64,000 nucleotides of DNA from assembly GCF_017832975.1 (NCBI RefSeq), contig NZ_JAFIBI010000001.1, positions 2,356,001 through 2,420,000 of the forward strand, in the 5' to 3' direction. Numbering within the stretch: position 1 is the stretch's first letter; every line of letters begins with the position of its first letter. The translations under genes were made by a program, and so were the position numbers. Source of the DNA: Arthrobacter sp. PvP023. GTDB lineage: Bacteria > Actinomycetota > Actinomycetes > Actinomycetales > Micrococcaceae. This document shows positions 8,616-17,956 of the stretch, in pieces. The notes beneath the pieces are model-generated. The model was not told the DNA's origin. It ran no database searches and saw nothing but the letters and a program-made list of their open reading frames with translations.

Positions 8616-9743
8616 GTGGTGGTCGGTGCGGGCCAGGCCGGTCTGTCTGCCGCTTACCACTTGCAGCGGCGCAGCTTCCTGCCCGCGGGGCAGACCGCGG
8701 GTCCCGCTGCCGTGCAGGACGTCCCGGGAACCTACGTGGTGCTGGACGCCGAAGCCGGACCCGGCGGGGCCTGGCGCCACCGCTGGCAAAGCCTCAGGAT
8801 GGCCACCGTCAACGGCATCAGCGACCTGCCGGGCATTCCCCAGCCCGAAGTAGACCCGGCTGAGCCAAGTTCAGAGTTCCTTTCGCGCTACTTCGGGGAT
8901 TACGAGGAGGAACTCGGGCTGAACATCGTCCGCCCCGTTAGAGTCCGCTCGGTATCCCGGGAAGATGGCGCCCCGTCCGGGAGGCTAAGAATCGAAACCT
9001 CTGCGGGCACCTGGTCCGCGCAGGCGGTCATCAATGCCACAGGCACCTGGACCCGGCCGTTTTGGCCCATCTACCCGGGCCAGTCCTCCTTCCGGGGCAG
9101 ACAGCTGCACGTGGCCGACTACGTGGCGGCAGAGGAATTCCGAGGGAAGCATGTCATTGTGGTGGGCGGCGGCATCTCGGCCGTCGGCCTGCTCGACGAA
9201 ATATCCCGGGTGACCACCACGAGCTGGTTCACCCGCCGGGAACCGGTGTGGCGCGATGCCGGCTTCGACCGGAAGGCGGGGCACGACGCCGTCGCGCTCG
9301 TTGAAGAGCGGGTCCGGGAGGGACTTCCTCCGCAAAGCGTGGTGTCAGCCACGGGACTGATCTGGACGCCTTCGCTGCGTGCGGCCGCCGCGCGCGGCGC
9401 CCTGGACCGGCACGCGATGTTCACATCAATAGAGCCCCACGGGGTCCGGCTGGACGACGGAACCTTCCTGGCAGCCGATGTGATCCTGTGGGCCACCGGG
9501 TTCCGGGCCGAGCTGGAACACCTTGCCCCGCTGCACCTTCGCGGCAGCGGCGGGGGGATCGTTATGGACGGCACGCAGGTGGCAGCGGACGAACGGATCC
9601 ATCTGGTGGGTTACGGGCCGTCGTCGTCCACCATCGGCGCCAACCGGGCCGGCCGCGCGGCAGTGGCCGGCATCATGAAGATGCTCGGCCGGCGACGCCC
9701 GGACGGGGTGCCTGCGGCGTCAGTCGGGGCCGTTTCACGGTAG
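8616..9743 (+). CDS. FMO-like FAD/NAD(P)-binding monooxygenase or oxidoreductase
   Basis: The protein of about 375 residues has an FAD-binding GxGxxG (VVGAGQAG) at its very start and a second Rossmann motif (VIVVGGGISAVG) near residue 185. It also carries FRGRQLHVADY, matching the FxGxxxHxxxY fingerprint of flavin-containing and Baeyer-Villiger monooxygenases, and a C-terminal WATGF. The substrate is unknown. No ATG is available. GTG 8616 or 8619 falls inside the first beta strand, while upstream codons (AAELHAADVV) look coding but offer only CTG 8598. See findings for the overlapping mini-ORF. Alternative: a CzcO-like putative flavoprotein with a different reaction. Confidence 0.85.
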   Translation: MVVGAGQAGLSAAYHLQRRSFLPAGQTAGPAAVQDVPGTYVVLDAEAGPGGAWRHRWQSLRMATVNGISDLPGIPQPEVDPAEPSSEFLSRYFGDYEEELGLNIVRPVRVRSVSREDGAPSGRLRIETSAGTWSAQAVINATGTWTRPFWPIYPGQSSFRGRQLHVADYVAAEEFRGKHVIVVGGGISAVGLLDEISRVTTTSWFTRREPVWRDAGFDRKAGHDAVALVEERVREGLPPQSVVSATGLIWTPSLRAAAARGALDRHAMFTSIEPHGVRLDDGTFLAADVILWATGFRAELEHLAPLHLRGSGGGIVMDGTQVAADERIHLVGYGPSSSTIGANRAGRAAVAGIMKMLGRRRPDGVPAASVGAVSR

Positions 9744-9824
9744 GTTTACCGGGTAGCTTTTCGCCGGGGGATCCCTCCCCGACGGCGGAGCCATGGTCGG
9801 CAGGATGATTGCCGGCCGAAGGCG

Positions 9825-10994
9825 ATGAACAGAGAAGAAGGCAGCTTGGACGTGGCGGAAAACACCCTGGAATCAGTCCTCTCCGGTCTGCGCCGGTTCC
9901 CGGATGTCGAAGCCCCCAACCTGCAGGCCTGGGATGCCACGGACAAGCTGCTCCTCGAAACAGCGGCCGGACTCCTGGCCCCGGACAGCCGCGTCGCGGT
10001 GGTGGGTGACCGCTACGGCGCCCTCACGCTCGGGGCACTGGCTGCCTGCGGGGTCCGGCACGTGCGAGTCCACCAGGACCTGATTACGGGGGAGCGGGCC
10101 CTCCGCAATAACGCTGCGCCGCTCGGCGCCGACGCCGGTTTTGAGCAGCTGCCGCTCGGTCCGGCCCTTTTCGACGGCGCCGACGTGGTGCTGCTCCAGC
10201 TGCCCAAAACGCTCGCGGAACTGGAAGAAGTGGCCGACGCCGTGGCCCGCTACGCAGGGCCGCACACTGTCCTGCTTGCAGGCGGCCGGATCAAGCACAT
10301 GAGCCTGGGTATGAACGCCGTCCTGCAACGCCACTTCAGCGACGTCCAGCCACAGTTGGCGCGGCAGAAATCCAGGGTCCTGATAGCCAGGGACCCCCGG
10401 CCCGTTACGGGACCGCCGCCGTTTCCCGTCGCCGACCGCAACAGCGAACTGGAGCTCACTGTCTGCGCGCGGGGCGCGGTGTTCGCCGGCACGAAGCTCG
10501 ACATCGGGACACGGTTCCTGTTGAGGTACCTGCCTGACATGCCGTCGGCCGGGAACGTGGTGGACCTCGGCTGCGGTACCGGCATCTTGGCCGCCATGTA
10601 TGCCAGGCGCCACGCGGAATCGAAGGTTACGGCGACAGACCAGTCGGCGGCCGCCGTCGACTCCGCCCGGGCCACAGCGGAAGCCAACGGACTCGCAGGC
10701 CGGATCACCGTTCTCCAGGACGACGCCATGAGCTCGCTGCCGGACGGCAGCGCCGGCCTCATCCTGCTGAATCCGCCCTTCCACCTGGGTGCCAGCGTCC
10801 ATGCCGGGGCAGGAATCAAGATGTTCGGGGCCGCCGGGAGAGTGCTGGAGCCGGGCGGGGAACTCTGGACCGTATACAACAGCCACCTGCATTACCTGCC
10901 CGCCCTGGAACGGTACGTCGGTCCCACCCGCGTGGCCGGCAGGAACGCGAAGTTTACGGTGGCTGTCAGCACCGGACGCGCCCAGCACCATTAG
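9825..10994 (+). CDS. RlmG/RsmC-type class I SAM-dependent methyltransferase
   Basis: The 389-residue protein has a degenerate N-terminal methyltransferase-like half. The active C-terminal half carries motif I VVDLGCGTGILAAMYA and the catalytic LLNPPFH, the N2-guanine methyltransferase signature NPPFH of RsmC and RlmG. It also ends with the NSHLHY…GRNAKFTV segment seen in that family. It most likely methylates a guanine in 16S or 23S rRNA, and which one cannot be read from sequence. ATG 9825 gives a usual family length. Confidence 0.88.
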   Translation: MNREEGSLDVAENTLESVLSGLRRFPDVEAPNLQAWDATDKLLLETAAGLLAPDSRVAVVGDRYGALTLGALAACGVRHVRVHQDLITGERALRNNAAPLGADAGFEQLPLGPALFDGADVVLLQLPKTLAELEEVADAVARYAGPHTVLLAGGRIKHMSLGMNAVLQRHFSDVQPQLARQKSRVLIARDPRPVTGPPPFPVADRNSELELTVCARGAVFAGTKLDIGTRFLLRYLPDMPSAGNVVDLGCGTGILAAMYARRHAESKVTATDQSAAAVDSARATAEANGLAGRITVLQDDAMSSLPDGSAGLILLNPPFHLGASVHAGAGIKMFGAAGRVLEPGGELWTVYNSHLHYLPALERYVGPTRVAGRNAKFTVAVSTGRAQHH

Positions 10995-11149
10995 CAGCGC
11001 GAACGCCGGCAGGTCGGCCCGCGGCGCGACCCGGCCCTGCAAGTGACACCACGGTCCCGGAACTCCGCGTGGGAGCGTACCGCCGCGCGCGCAGGTAACG
11101 TACGATTCAAGCATCAGTAGTGCATAACCGAAGACGTTTAGGGGAATCC

Positions 11150-12403
11150 GTGACTGAGATCCGCACGCCAACGCCGAGGCGCGGAACCAATTTGCCCCGT
11201 ATGGGGGACTTCAATCTCACGGTGATTTTGGATGCCATCCGCCGGTCCTCGGGAGGCCTCAGCCGGGTGGAACTCGCCCAGATCGTAGGGCTCTCCCCGC
11301 AAACGATCTCCAACATCTCCCGGCGGCTGCTTGACCAGAACCTCATCGTCGAAGCCGGGAAGGAAGGAAGCGGGCCGGGTAAGCCGCGCACCATCCTCCG
11401 GTTGAACCCCGCCGGAATGTATGCCGTGGGGGTCCACTTGGATCCCGCCGTGACCACTTTCGTGGTGCTGGACCTCGTGGGCTCCGTTGTCAGGCACTCA
11501 CGGATCAACACCCCGGGCGCCAGCGACCCCGACGGCATCATCGCCACCATTGCCGCCGAGATCAAGGACCTGGTGGCAGCCTCCGGCGTCGACCCGGACA
11601 AGATCGCCGGGCTCGGCGTCGCAGCCCCCGGTCCCATCAACCTGGATGAGGGAACCGTCGTTGACCCGCCGCTGTTGCTGGGCTGGGACCGTGTGCCCCT
11701 GCGCGATGCCCTCGCGGAGGCGACCGGACTGTCCACCCTGGTGGACAAGGACGTCACCAGCGCGGCCGTCGCCGAAACCTGGGCCGGCGGCCCCAGCGGC
11801 TCCGGCAGTTTCGTTTTTATGTACATGGGCACCGGCATCGGCTGCGGCATCGTCCTGAACGATGAAGTGGTGCGCGGGACGTCGGGGAATGCCGGCGAAA
11901 TCGGGCACATCATTGTTGACCCGGACGGTCCGCCCTGCGACTGCGGTCTTCGGGGCTGCGTGAAGTCAAGCAGCATCCCGCAGGTCCTCGTGGCGCAGGC
12001 CGAAGCCGCCGGCGTGCTGGAGGTTGTGCGCCAACCCTCCGGTGCCCTGGACATCCAGGAGAGCTTCGCCAAACTGTGCGACGAAGCCGACGCCGGCAAC
12101 AGCAAGGCGGGGGAGATCATCGACCACTCCGCCGTCCTGGTCGCCCGGGCGGTGGCGGTGGTCACGAACACCCTCGACGTCGAAAGGGTTGTCTTCGGCG
12201 GCCCCTTCTGGACGCGCCTCTCACGGAGGTACCTGGACCGGGTTCCCCAACTGCTGGCAGACAACAGCGCAGCCCGCCAGATCCACGGGATAGAAGTTGT
12301 TGGAACCGGAGTGGGAGAGGACGTAGGAGCCATCGGTGCTGCCTGCCTGGTGCTGGAGCATATGCTGGCACCGCGCGCACAGCGGCTGCTGCTGGAAGGC
12401 TGA
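11150..12403 (+). CDS. ROK-family transcriptional regulator
   Basis: An N-terminal winged helix-turn-helix (LSRVELAQIVGLSPQTISNISRRLLDQNLI) precedes a ROK sugar-kinase-like domain. That domain has GLGVAAPGPIN, GTGIGCGIVLN and the zinc motif CDCGLRGC. The final position of the ROK CxCGxxGCxE motif is Lys instead of Glu. GTG 11150 lies just after AGGGGA and is preferred to GTG 11120. It precedes a sugar ABC transporter on the same strand and probably represses it, with a sugar or sugar phosphate as inducer. That role is inferred from position. Confidence 0.92.
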   Translation: MTEIRTPTPRRGTNLPRMGDFNLTVILDAIRRSSGGLSRVELAQIVGLSPQTISNISRRLLDQNLIVEAGKEGSGPGKPRTILRLNPAGMYAVGVHLDPAVTTFVVLDLVGSVVRHSRINTPGASDPDGIIATIAAEIKDLVAASGVDPDKIAGLGVAAPGPINLDEGTVVDPPLLLGWDRVPLRDALAEATGLSTLVDKDVTSAAVAETWAGGPSGSGSFVFMYMGTGIGCGIVLNDEVVRGTSGNAGEIGHIIVDPDGPPCDCGLRGCVKSSSIPQVLVAQAEAAGVLEVVRQPSGALDIQESFAKLCDEADAGNSKAGEIIDHSAVLVARAVAVVTNTLDVERVVFGGPFWTRLSRRYLDRVPQLLADNSAARQIHGIEVVGTGVGEDVGAIGAACLVLEHMLAPRAQRLLLEG

Positions 12404-12520
12404 CGCCGGCCTTCCGCTGCTCTGTCAGTGGGGAGCACTAACCTGAAATTGCATATCGGCTAAAGGCTGGGGCCAGCTGGAGGATATTGGGGGCTGCAGC
12501 CGCTCGAAGATTGGAGCGTC

Positions 12521-13876
12521 ATGCACCGCCCTGCCAAATTCCTTGCGGCGATGATGTCGGCGGCAGCGCTGCTGGCCACATCAGCCTGCTCCGCCGAACA
12601 ACCGGCGGCCGAGAACCGGACCCTGAAGATCGTTTACCAGAAGACTGACTCGTTTACCGCCCTCGACACCTTGTTCAAGGACGCCAAGAAGGATTTCGAA
12701 GCTGCCAACCAGGGCACCACCGTGGAGCTGCAGCCCATCGAAGCCAACGACGACGACTACGGCACCAAGCTGGCGCTGGCCCTGCGGTCTTCTGAGACCG
12801 CCCCCGACGTCTTTTACGAGGACACGTTCAAGGTGAGGTCCGACGTCGACGCCGGATACCTCCTGAAACTGGACGGATACCTCGAAAAATGGGCCGACTG
12901 GAAGTTGTACAACGAGGCCGCCAAAGCTGCCGGCACCGGGGACGACGGCGGGATCTACGCCGTGCCCCTCGGAACTGACACCCGCGCCATCTGGTACAAC
13001 AAGAAGGTCCTTCAAAAGGCAGGCATTTCGGTTCCCTGGCAGCCCCGAAGCTGGGAGGAGATCCTTGACGCCGCCCGCAAGATGAAAGCCGCGGACCCGT
13101 CCCTGGTCCCGTTCAACATGTATGCCGGCAAGGCCACCGGTGAAGGCACAGTCATGCAGAGTTTTTACGAACTGCTGTACGGCACGGACAGCGAACTCTA
13201 TGACCAGCAGGAGAAAAAATGGGTGATCGGTTCCCGGGGGTTCACCGATTCCCTGTCTTTCCTGAAGACACTCTACGACGAAGGACTTGCCGTCACGCCT
13301 GCCGAGGCGCTTGACGCAAACGTGTGGAAGAAGGTCTTCGGCGACTGGCTGCCGCAGGGCAAGATGGGGGCAACAGTGGAAGGTTCGTACACGCCGTCGT
13401 TCTGGCAGAAGGGCGGTAATTACGAATGGGCCGGCTATGCGGAGGACATGGGAGTGGCAAAGTTCCCCACCCAGCGTGGCCAGGAACCCGGCGGCGTCAG
13501 CATGTCCGGTGGCTGGACCCTGGCCGTCGGAGCCGACTCGAAGAACCCGGACCTGGCGTTCAAGTTCCTTTCCGAGGCCCTGAGCAAGAAGAACTCACTG
13601 GCGTTCACCGTGTCCGGGTCCCAGATCGCGGTCCGGACAGATGTCGCCGCCGAACCGGAGTACCTGGCGGCGAATCCGTTCGTCAAGGACGTCTCCGAAC
13701 TCGTATCCGTCACGCACTACCGGCCCGCCACGGCGGACTATCCGCGTATCTCCGCCGCGGTCCAGGAGGCCACCGAAGCCGTGATCACCGGTGCCCTTTC
13801 GCCGCAGGAGGCCGCCGCGCAGTACGACAAGTCAGTCAGGGACCAGGTGGGTGACGCCAAGGTCCTGCAGAAATAA
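12521..13876 (+). CDS. Sugar ABC transporter solute-binding lipoprotein
   Basis: A lipoprotein signal peptide ends in a lipobox (LATSAC, Cys 23). About 425 residues of a family 1 extracellular solute-binding protein follow. Recognisable segments are PDVFYEDTFKVRSDVDAGYL, YAVPLGTDTRAIWYNKKVL, the family hallmark GGWTLAVGADSKNPDLAF and the C-terminal helices. It should capture a mono- or oligosaccharide outside the membrane and deliver it to the two permeases that follow directly (3-nt gap). The ligand is not evident. Confidence 0.93.
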   Translation: MHRPAKFLAAMMSAAALLATSACSAEQPAAENRTLKIVYQKTDSFTALDTLFKDAKKDFEAANQGTTVELQPIEANDDDYGTKLALALRSSETAPDVFYEDTFKVRSDVDAGYLLKLDGYLEKWADWKLYNEAAKAAGTGDDGGIYAVPLGTDTRAIWYNKKVLQKAGISVPWQPRSWEEILDAARKMKAADPSLVPFNMYAGKATGEGTVMQSFYELLYGTDSELYDQQEKKWVIGSRGFTDSLSFLKTLYDEGLAVTPAEALDANVWKKVFGDWLPQGKMGATVEGSYTPSFWQKGGNYEWAGYAEDMGVAKFPTQRGQEPGGVSMSGGWTLAVGADSKNPDLAFKFLSEALSKKNSLAFTVSGSQIAVRTDVAAEPEYLAANPFVKDVSELVSVTHYRPATADYPRISAAVQEATEAVITGALSPQEAAAQYDKSVRDQVGDAKVLQK

Positions 13877-13879
13877 CGC

Positions 13880-14761
13880 ATGGCTGAACGACGAACTGTC
13901 CGGCGGCAGCTCCGGCTGCTGCCGGTGGTGCCCTCTGTCCTGCTGCTTCTCCTCTTCCTGGCGGCGCCCGTTCTGTGGTCCTTCCACGCTTCCTTCACCA
14001 ATGCCGCCCTCACCGGCCGCAACGCCAGGAACCCGGCCTGGACCGGCGTCGAAAATTATGTGCGGCTGTTCAGTGACTCTGCGTTCCCGGCCGCGGTCCT
14101 CCTGACCATCGTCTTTGTTGTTGCGTCAGCGGTGGTGGGCCAGAACCTGCTGGGACTCCTGATTGCGGGCCTGATGACGCGCGCCCGGAAGCCGGTGTCC
14201 GCAGTCGTGGGTACTGCGGTGGTCGCCGCCTGGGTGCTTCCCGAGATTGTGGCGGCCTTTGCCGCTTATGCCTATTTCAGCAAGGACGGGACGCTGAACC
14301 AGCTGCTCGGCAATGCCGGCGCTGCCGGGCCGGACTGGCTCTATGCCTATCCCATGGTGGCCGTGGTGCTGGCCAACATCTGGCGCGGCACCGCGTTCTC
14401 CATGCTGGTGTACCGGGCGGCCCTGGCCGACGTTCCCCGGGACATCTCCGAGGCAGCCCTGATGGACGGCGCTTCCGGCTGGCAGCGCCTGGTGTTCATC
14501 ACGCTGCCGCTGATCAGGTCCAGCATCGCCACCAATTTGATGCTCGTGACGCTCCAGACCCTGGCCGTGTTCACCCTGATCTGGGTGATGACGGCCGGCG
14601 GGCCGTCCAATGCCAGCACCACCTTGCCGGTCCTCGCCTACCAGGAGGCCTTCAAGTTCGGCGACATCGGCTACGGCACGGCCATCGCCTCGGTGCTCAT
14701 CGTCCTGGGCCTGGTGTTCGGGATTGCCTACGTCCGGCTGCTCAAGGGGGACAAACGATGA
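13880..14761 (+). CDS. Sugar ABC transporter permease (MalF type)
   Basis: The 293-residue integral membrane protein has about six helices. The EAA cytoplasmic loop signature is DISEAALMDGASGWQRLVFITLPLI. It begins 3 nt after the binding protein and ends with an ATGA overlap into the second permease, so the three genes are co-transcribed. No ATPase gene is adjacent, so the importer probably uses a shared MsiK-like ATPase encoded elsewhere, the common arrangement in actinobacteria (inference). Confidence 0.94.
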   Translation: MAERRTVRRQLRLLPVVPSVLLLLLFLAAPVLWSFHASFTNAALTGRNARNPAWTGVENYVRLFSDSAFPAAVLLTIVFVVASAVVGQNLLGLLIAGLMTRARKPVSAVVGTAVVAAWVLPEIVAAFAAYAYFSKDGTLNQLLGNAGAAGPDWLYAYPMVAVVLANIWRGTAFSMLVYRAALADVPRDISEAALMDGASGWQRLVFITLPLIRSSIATNLMLVTLQTLAVFTLIWVMTAGGPSNASTTLPVLAYQEAFKFGDIGYGTAIASVLIVLGLVFGIAYVRLLKGDKR

Positions 14762-15648
14762 CGACGACAGGCCGGCGGCCCCTTGAGGGGGCTTCACGGC
14801 GGCCCACCCGCAGGGGAGTTGCCTCGCCAGGATTCCGCCGGGCCCGGACTCCGGCAGACGCGGCCCTGCTGCTGATCGGCGCCTGCTTCGTGTTGCCGCT
14901 GCTCTGGCTGGTATTCGCCTCCCTGGACACAACGGCGGGTTACCGGACCCAGTTGCCGGCCAGTGCTTCGCTCGACAACTTTGCGGCTGTCCTCACTCCC
15001 GAACTGCTGCTCGGACCGCTCTGGAACAGCCTTTTGCTCTCCGCCGGGACGGCAACAGTTACCCTGGGCGCAGCCGTTCTGGCCGCGTACCCGCTGTCCC
15101 GTTTCCAGTCCAGGTTCAACCGGCCGTTCCTGTATTCGATCCTGTGCGGCACCTGCCTGCCGATTACGGCCATCATGGTGCCCGTTTATGGCCTGTTCGT
15201 CCAGCTGCGCCTGCTGGATTCGCTGCCGGCCACAGTTCTCTTCCTGGCGGCAACTTCCCTGCCCATGGCCATCTGGATGACCAAGAACTTCATGGACGCG
15301 GTGCCCGTTTCGCTGGAGGAGGCCGCCTGGGTGGACGGCGCCTCCGGGCTGACTGCCCTGCGTTCCGTGGTGCTGCCGCTCATGCGCCAGGGGCTGGGAG
15401 TGGTGTTTATTTTCGTCTTCATCCAGACCTGGGGGAACTTCTTCGTACCGTTCATCCTGTTGCTGTCGCCGTCAAAGCAGCCCGCGTCGGTTTCAATCTT
15501 CAGCTTTTTCGGACAGCACGGCGCAGTCGCCTACGGCCAGCTGGCCGCATTCTCCATTCTCTATTCGGTTCCGGTCCTGGTCCTCTACGTGCTGGTGGCG
15601 CGGGGAGCCGGCGGGTCGTTTGCGCTGTCCGGAGCGATGAAAGGCTGA
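14758..15648 (+). CDS. Sugar ABC transporter permease (MalG type)
   Basis: The 296-residue membrane protein has a basic N-terminal tail and six predicted helices. Its EAA loop reads SLEEAAWVDGASGLTALRSVVLPLM. It overlaps the MalF-type permease by 4 nt (ATGA). It is the last gene of the importer. A small minus-strand gene lies directly downstream in convergent orientation. Confidence 0.94.
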   Translation: MTTTGRRPLEGASRRPTRRGVASPGFRRARTPADAALLLIGACFVLPLLWLVFASLDTTAGYRTQLPASASLDNFAAVLTPELLLGPLWNSLLLSAGTATVTLGAAVLAAYPLSRFQSRFNRPFLYSILCGTCLPITAIMVPVYGLFVQLRLLDSLPATVLFLAATSLPMAIWMTKNFMDAVPVSLEEAAWVDGASGLTALRSVVLPLMRQGLGVVFIFVFIQTWGNFFVPFILLLSPSKQPASVSIFSFFGQHGAVAYGQLAAFSILYSVPVLVLYVLVARGAGGSFALSGAMKG

Positions 15649-15655
15649 GCCGCCT

Positions 15656-15883
15656 TCAGTCGATGTCCTCGACCACTGTCCCGAACGGAATCGTGTTGTC
15701 CAGATGGGCCTGATGGCCGTGGGGCAGGTTGAGCACCCGGACTCCGTGTACTTTTTCCGCCGCCGACTGCATGAGGATCGGACGGACAGTGTTGATGAAA
15801 CTCTCGCTCTTACCGGCGAGGTACTCCTGGTAACTGGCTGGAAGCTGAATCATGCCATCAGGATAGTCCTGCGCGGCCCGCAT
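15656..15883 (-). CDS. Small hypothetical protein
   Basis: No family recognised. The reading frame encodes up to 75 residues with a natural, soluble composition (MIQLPASYQEYLAGKSES…HGVRVLNLPHGHQAHLDN) and no membrane helix. The first ATG at 15883 or the second at 15853 (MIQLPAS) could be the start, and neither has a clear Shine-Dalgarno. It converges on the permease gene (8-nt gap) and diverges from the MoxR operon. I call it a probable gene on composition alone. Confidence 0.55.
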   Translation of the reverse strand: MRAAQDYPDGMIQLPASYQEYLAGKSESFINTVRPILMQSAAEKVHGVRVLNLPHGHQAHLDNTIPFGTVVEDID

Positions 15884-16014
15884 GGGGAGTGGTCCCCATT
15901 GTGGAATCTGCCGCCCGGGGCTTGGATAGTATGGCCCGTGGCGGGCGCCTAGTGACCGCCGGACATCCGGCAGCAGCAGCGGCCGTTCATGAACTGCAAC
16001 CAGGGGGAATTCCA

Positions 16015-17022
16015 GTGCTTCAGACTACGGCCGCCGTCCGGATCGAAGCGGCGGAACTGGCCCGGGCGCAGCAGGTCATGGGCAGCATCTCCCGCAGCTT
16101 CGACGCAAAGGTTGTGGGCCAGGCCAGGCTCCGTGAATCGCTGCTGGTAGGGCTCATGACCGGCGGCCACATCCTGCTCGAAAGCGTCCCCGGACTGGCG
16201 AAGACCACGGCCGCGCAGACGGTCGCGGAGGCCGTCAGCGCAGAGTTCCGGCGGATTCAGTGCACGCCGGACCTGCTCCCCAGCGACATCGTGGGCACGC
16301 AGATCTATGATGCCGCCAAGGGCACGTTCGTCACCCAGCTTGGCCCGGTCCACGCCAACATCGTGCTCCTGGACGAGATCAACCGCTCCAGCGCGAAAAC
16401 CCAGAGCGCCATGCTCGAAGCGATGCAGGAGAGGCAGACGTCCATCGGGGGAGTGGTGCACCGGCTGCCTTCCCCCTTCCTTGTCCTGGCGACGCAGAAC
16501 CCCATCGAGCAGGAGGGCACCTACCTGCTGCCCGAGGCCCAGATGGACCGCTTTATGCTCAAAGACGTCCTGGACTACCCCACGCCTGCCGAAGAGGCCG
16601 AGATCATCCGCAGGATCGATTCCGGCGTCTTCACCGACGAACAGCGCCCCGCCGCGGCTGCGTCCCTGGCCGCGGTCTCGGAAGTGCAGGAGCTGGTCAA
16701 ACGCGTCTACATCGATCCCGCAATAGTGCGGTACATCGTGGGGCTGGTGTTTGTCACCCGGAACGCGGCCCAGTACATCGACTCCCGCCTGGCGGGTTTT
16801 ATCGAATTCGGAGCCAGCCCGCGCGCCAGCATCGCCTTCAGCCAGGCCGCCCGCGCCGTCGCCCTCCTGAACGGCCGGGACCACGTGATTCCCGAGGACG
16901 TGAAGGCACTGGCCCACCGCGTGCTCCGGCACAGGATTATCCTCGGCTTCGAAGCGGTGGCGGAGCAGGTTCCCGTCGAAACCGTCATTGATGCCATCGT
17001 GGCGTCCGTCCAGACCCCCTGA
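16015..17022 (+). CDS. MoxR-family AAA+ ATPase
   Basis: The 335-residue AAA+ ATPase of the MoxR/RavA class carries Walker A-like ESVPGLAKTTAAQ, Walker B IVLLDEINRSS, the sensor segment VLATQNPIEQEGTYLLPEAQMDRF and the C-terminal lid. MoxR proteins act as chaperone-like partners of VWA proteins encoded beside them, as here. GTG 16015 follows a GGGGG-rich ribosome-binding site. The open frame reaches back to 15889 but those residues do not look like MoxR. It is the first gene of a six-gene run with close spacing or overlaps. Confidence 0.93.
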   Translation: MLQTTAAVRIEAAELARAQQVMGSISRSFDAKVVGQARLRESLLVGLMTGGHILLESVPGLAKTTAAQTVAEAVSAEFRRIQCTPDLLPSDIVGTQIYDAAKGTFVTQLGPVHANIVLLDEINRSSAKTQSAMLEAMQERQTSIGGVVHRLPSPFLVLATQNPIEQEGTYLLPEAQMDRFMLKDVLDYPTPAEEAEIIRRIDSGVFTDEQRPAAAASLAAVSEVQELVKRVYIDPAIVRYIVGLVFVTRNAAQYIDSRLAGFIEFGASPRASIAFSQAARAVALLNGRDHVIPEDVKALAHRVLRHRIILGFEAVAEQVPVETVIDAIVASVQTP

Positions 17023-17032
17023 GCGCGCCCGC

Positions 17033-17956
17033 ATGTCCAGCCTCCTGACCAGGGTGAAATCGAAGATGTCGATCTTCGCCCACCGCAAGGCACGCGGAAT
17101 GCTCGACGGCGAATACGGTTCCGTTTTCAAGGGCCGCAGCCTGGACTTTGACGACCTCCGGGCTTACATTCCCGGAGACGAAGTCCGCGACATCGACTGG
17201 AAAGCCTCTGCCCGGCACGGATCCCCGCTCATCAAGCGCTATGTTGCAGTGCGGCGGCAGACCGTGCTGCTGGTCACGGATACCGGACGCAACATGGCTG
17301 CCTCTGCGCTCGGCGGCGAGGAGAAGAAGGACATTGCCGTGATGGCCTTGGGCGTGGTGGGCTACCTTGCCCACCGTCACGGCGACGTGGTGGGGCTCGT
17401 CTGCGGCGACGGGACGTCGACCCGGTCCCTGCCCGCGAAAGCCGGCGAGGCCCACCTGGAAAGGCTTCTTCGCGAAGTCAACGATGGCACGGCGCTGACC
17501 TCGCCCCGCAGCGACATCAGCGAGCAGCTCTCCTATGTGGCACGCAACTTCGGCCAGCGCATGCTGCTCTTCGTTGTGGCCGATGAGGTGGTGCCCGACG
17601 CCGGAATGGAGCGGCTGCTTCGCCGCCTGCGCGCCCAGCACGAAGTCCTCTGGCTGACCGTCCGCGACGCGCAGCTGGCCGGCCCCGACTCCGCCGTACC
17701 AAACTCCACCGGGACACAGGCAGCCGCCGCCGGACCAGCCGACCGGTACGACGTTGCGGACGCCGGCTTCCTTCCCGGCCGCCTGGCGGCGTCCGAGGCC
17801 ATCATCCGTGCCTATGCCGCGGCGCAGGAGCAGCGCGATGCAGCGCGGGAAGCTGTGCTGCGGCGGATGGGCATAGCCCACGTCCACGCGGGCAGCAGCC
17901 ATGATCTAATGCCTGCGGTGTTCACCCTGCTGGAACGGCACCGCCGTGGGAAATGA
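17033..17956 (+). CDS. DUF58 domain protein
   Basis: The 307-residue protein contains the DUF58 hallmark DFDDLRAYIPGDEVRDIDWKASAR, a VWA-like region (VLLVTDTGRNMAAS) and a C-terminal stretch of about 80 residues ending HVHAGSSHDLMPAVF. DUF58 proteins almost always accompany MoxR ATPases. The molecular function is unknown, with a role in assembly or stress tolerance of envelope components proposed. ATG 17033 is chosen because the earlier in-frame ATGs lie inside moxR. It overlaps the next gene by 11 nt. Confidence 0.9.
   Translation: MSSLLTRVKSKMSIFAHRKARGMLDGEYGSVFKGRSLDFDDLRAYIPGDEVRDIDWKASARHGSPLIKRYVAVRRQTVLLVTDTGRNMAASALGGEEKKDIAVMALGVVGYLAHRHGDVVGLVCGDGTSTRSLPAKAGEAHLERLLREVNDGTALTSPRSDISEQLSYVARNFGQRMLLFVVADEVVPDAGMERLLRRLRAQHEVLWLTVRDAQLAGPDSAVPNSTGTQAAAAGPADRYDVADAGFLPGRLAASEAIIRAYAAAQEQRDAAREAVLRRMGIAHVHAGSSHDLMPAVFTLLERHRRGK

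Noticed and set aside
9873..11171. Minus-strand open frame of 432 codons opposite the methyltransferase
   Set aside because: It is a shadow of a gene with clear SAM and NPPFH motifs on the plus strand.
15704..15952. Plus-strand ORF of 82 codons between the ABC permease and the MoxR gene
   Set aside because: The opposite-strand frame has a more natural protein composition, and this one lacks a ribosome-binding site and reads as its shadow.
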